Source: Spirochaetaceae bacterium (GTDB lineage Bacteria; Spirochaetota; Spirochaetia; B11-G9). From it: a stretch of 7,121 bases of DNA. The position numbers were made by a program, and so were the translations under genes. Below are positions 5,661 to 7,121 of the stretch, in pieces. The stretch is taken from the NCBI GenBank assembly GCA_030600745.1, contig JAUVLL010000171.1, forward strand, positions 1-7,121, written 5' to 3'. The notes under the pieces were generated by a model. The model was not told the origin of the DNA. It searched no databases and worked only from the letters and a program-made list of their open reading frames with translations. Numbering within the stretch: the first letter of the stretch is position 1; each line of letters starts with the position of its first letter.

Positions 5661-6494
5661 ATGGAAAATTTAAATTTAACAGGCCCGGAAGCAGGAATTG
5701 CCCTTTCCACTCTGGTAGCATTCAGTGATGATAATCCTTCGGAAGAAGAAGCAGCAGTAATGCGCAGATATTATAAGTTCGAAGATGCAGAATCCTTTCA
5801 GAATAAACTGGATGCACTTGGTTATAAATTCCCGGAAGATCTTTTCGGTCTGGAACCCAAAATTCTGGAAGCTCTAAAAAAACAGAATAAGGATTTTCAA
5901 ACAAGAACCCTGGCAGTTGCTTTGGTCCTTGCACATTCTGACGGAGTATTTGATCAGAATGAGATGAATGTACTCAATAAATTTTGTTCGGGACTGGAGC
6001 TTAGTCTTCATGAAGCAGATCTGTTTTCAAAGTATCGGCTACGGGAGATTGATGAAGTTACAGGGTATGACGATTACAAAGATGAAGATACTACCGTAAT
6101 TCCCTTTGAGCTGGATTTTGACTTTACTGTAGAGGAAGCAGGGGCAGCTTTTTCCATACTTGTAGGCCTAAGTGATGATGACCCCTCGGATGAAGAGGCT
6201 GCAGTAATGAGGGAGTACTTTTCTGTTCAGGTTATATCATCTTTGATGAGTAAGGTTGCCGATTCAGGTATTGAGTATCCAAAAGGGCTGATTGGCACAA
6301 AAGAAATTATTTTCAAGGTTCTTGCCAGGGCAGAAAGAGATCTTCAGAAAAAGTATCTGGCTATTGCCTACAAAGTTGCAGGTGCCGATGGTGTCTGCGA
6401 TGAATCTGAGCTGGAACTGCTGCAGGAATACTGTGAAGAGTACGGTATTGGAATGGTGGAATTGAAGGATTATTTTAAGACTACGATTGCCTGA
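5661..6494 (+). CDS. Tandem TerB-like domain protein
   Basis: A 277-residue, acidic, all-helical cytoplasmic protein made of two TerB-like units. Unit 1 (about 8-125) and unit 2 (about 157-274) align without a gap at a constant offset of 149 residues, with about 39 identical positions by hand count between 10 and 114. Seen in both: a SDDxPSxEEAAVMR block (22-35 and 171-184) and the TerB-type helix-loop-helix AxSDGVFDQNE / AGADGVCDESE (D94, D98, E101; D243, D247, E250), plus a shared Cys (C109 and C258). A short acidic linker (133-155) joins them. TerB proteins come from tellurite and general stress systems, and their acidic loops are suspected metal sites; a catalytic role is not known. No membrane segment or signal is present. 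As last gene of the operon it probably acts with the SPFH and zinc-ribbon proteins at the membrane, by inference. No full ter locus (terC, terD) is in view. Confidence 0.8.
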   Translation: MENLNLTGPEAGIALSTLVAFSDDNPSEEEAAVMRRYYKFEDAESFQNKLDALGYKFPEDLFGLEPKILEALKKQNKDFQTRTLAVALVLAHSDGVFDQNEMNVLNKFCSGLELSLHEADLFSKYRLREIDEVTGYDDYKDEDTTVIPFELDFDFTVEEAGAAFSILVGLSDDDPSDEEAAVMREYFSVQVISSLMSKVADSGIEYPKGLIGTKEIIFKVLARAERDLQKKYLAIAYKVAGADGVCDESELELLQEYCEEYGIGMVELKDYFKTTIA

Positions 6495-6502
6495 TAGTTA
6501 AA

Positions 6503-6523
6503 GGGCACCCGCGAAGGGTGCCC
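6503..6523. repeat. GC-rich hairpin between convergent genes (REP-like, possibly terminator)
   Basis: GGGCACCC (6503-6510) and GGGTGCCC (6516-6523) form a perfect eight-base stem with a five-base loop. On the minus strand it is headed by GTAC and followed by TTT; on the plus strand no T run follows. It sits nine bases after the TerB-like stop and 37 bases before the transporter stop, so it may end transcription from either side. Its GTAC-GGGCACCC half resembles the GTAG-GGGCGACC half of the palindrome in the transposase, hence the REP-like alternative. Confidence 0.7.
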
Positions 6524-6560
6524 GTACAATGTATCATTGAAAAGTGAATGTATTGAGAAT

Positions 6561-7121
6561 TTATTTGTTCCCATCCAGATATTCGGCTACCATTTTTTTC
6601 CCCTCTTCCTCATCAACTCTTCGCAGCAGGACTGCACCAAGGAGAAACAGAACAAGGATTGAGAGCATTCCAATTCGATTACTACCGCTGAGAACAGTAA
6701 CAAGTCCAATCATAAAAGGACCGATGACAGCAGCAAATTTACCAAGCATGTTGTAAAATCCGAAGAATTCAGCAGATTTGCTTTCCGGGATTAGTCTTGT
6801 ATAGTAACTCCTGCTTAAGGCCTGAATACCTCCCTGAAAGAGGCCTACCAGCATGGCAAGAATATAAAAATGGAAAGTTGTCTGCATCATTACACCAAAC
6901 AGGGTAATAATTGTGTATCCAAGGATCGCAACCTGAATTGCTCTTTTAACTCCGATTTTCTGAGAAAATTTATAATAGATAAGTGCTGCCGGAAAGGCAA
7001 CAAACTGAACAAGTAAAAGTGCAATAATAAGAGACTCCGCTGGAAATCCCAGGGATGTTCCATAATCTACTGCCATTTTAATAATGGTATCTACACCGTC
7101 AATATAGAACCAGTACGCCAG
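6561..7121 (-). CDS. UMF1-family MFS transporter, C-terminal part (cut by window edge)
   Basis: The last 186 residues of an inner-membrane major facilitator of the UMF1 type (Atg22-like, vacuole-effluxer fold); full members have roughly 400-450 residues. The open frame continues to the window end: 15 codons lie before the internal ATG at 7076, and they match the family stretch LAYWFYIDGVDTIIKMA. Further signatures seen: KFSQKIGVKRAIQ and GGIQALSRSYYTRLIP followed by AEFFGFYNMLGKFAAVIGP. About five to six hydrophobic helices are visible, ending in a charged cytoplasmic tail (RRVDEEEGKKMVAEYLDGNK). The substrate of bacterial UMF1 proteins is not established; some annotations suggest amino acid efflux by analogy with Atg22. 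Convergent with the TerB-like operon, so probably not part of it. Confidence 0.9.
   Translation of the reverse strand: MAYWFYIDGVDTIIKMAVDYGTSLGFPAESLIIALLLVQFVAFPAALIYYKFSQKIGVKRAIQVAILGYTIITLFGVMMQTTFHFYILAMLVGLFQGGIQALSRSYYTRLIPESKSAEFFGFYNMLGKFAAVIGPFMIGLVTVLSGSNRIGMLSILVLFLLGAVLLRRVDEEEGKKMVAEYLDGNK

Overview
The window is AT-rich chromosomal DNA with no rRNA, tRNA, CRISPR array or phage structural gene. It carries a solitary RAYT-type transposase, a CvfB-type S1 protein, a SrkA-type kinase, a UMF1-family transporter and a membrane-stress-like cluster. A free-living bacterium fits; a spirochaete or another Gram-negative-like lineage is my guess, but nothing here fixes the taxon and there is no 16S rRNA to settle it.

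Layout, left to right. (1) 23-586 (-): a HUH/Y1 transposase of the REP-associated (RAYT) type whose reading frame contains a nested GC-rich palindrome. (2) 742-1599 (+): cvfB, an RNA-binding S1 / winged-helix protein, with a good promoter just upstream. (3) 1615-2052 (-): an unrecognised 145-residue protein convergent with cvfB, with its own promoter and ribosome site. (4) 2214-3203 (+): srkA, a stress-response protein kinase, divergent from gene 3 and with no visible Shine-Dalgarno. (5) 3339-6494 (+): a three-gene operon behind a strong sigma70-like promoter (3238-3266). It encodes an SPFH-domain protein with a C-terminal GYF_2 domain, a double zinc-ribbon protein with one C-terminal membrane helix, and a tandemly duplicated TerB-like protein. 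(6) 6503-6523: a GC-rich hairpin between convergent genes, resembling the palindrome inside the transposase. (7) 6561-7121 (-): the C-terminal part of a UMF1-family major facilitator, cut by the window edge.

How the genes may work together. The operon is the most interesting part. The first two products look like the Bacillus subtilis YdjI/YdjG pair, which is reported to connect the PspA homologue to the membrane. Here neither PspA nor YdjH is adjacent, and a double TerB-like protein follows instead. A plausible reading is a membrane-surface scaffold: a tail-anchored zinc-ribbon protein recruits an SPFH oligomer, whose GYF/polyproline tail and TerB partner extend into the cytoplasm. That reading is inference. 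Several natural-looking longest open frames (cvfB, the 145-residue protein, srkA, the SPFH gene and the TerB gene) begin upstream of the likely true start; the starts given here follow ribosome sites, promoter positions and family N-termini.
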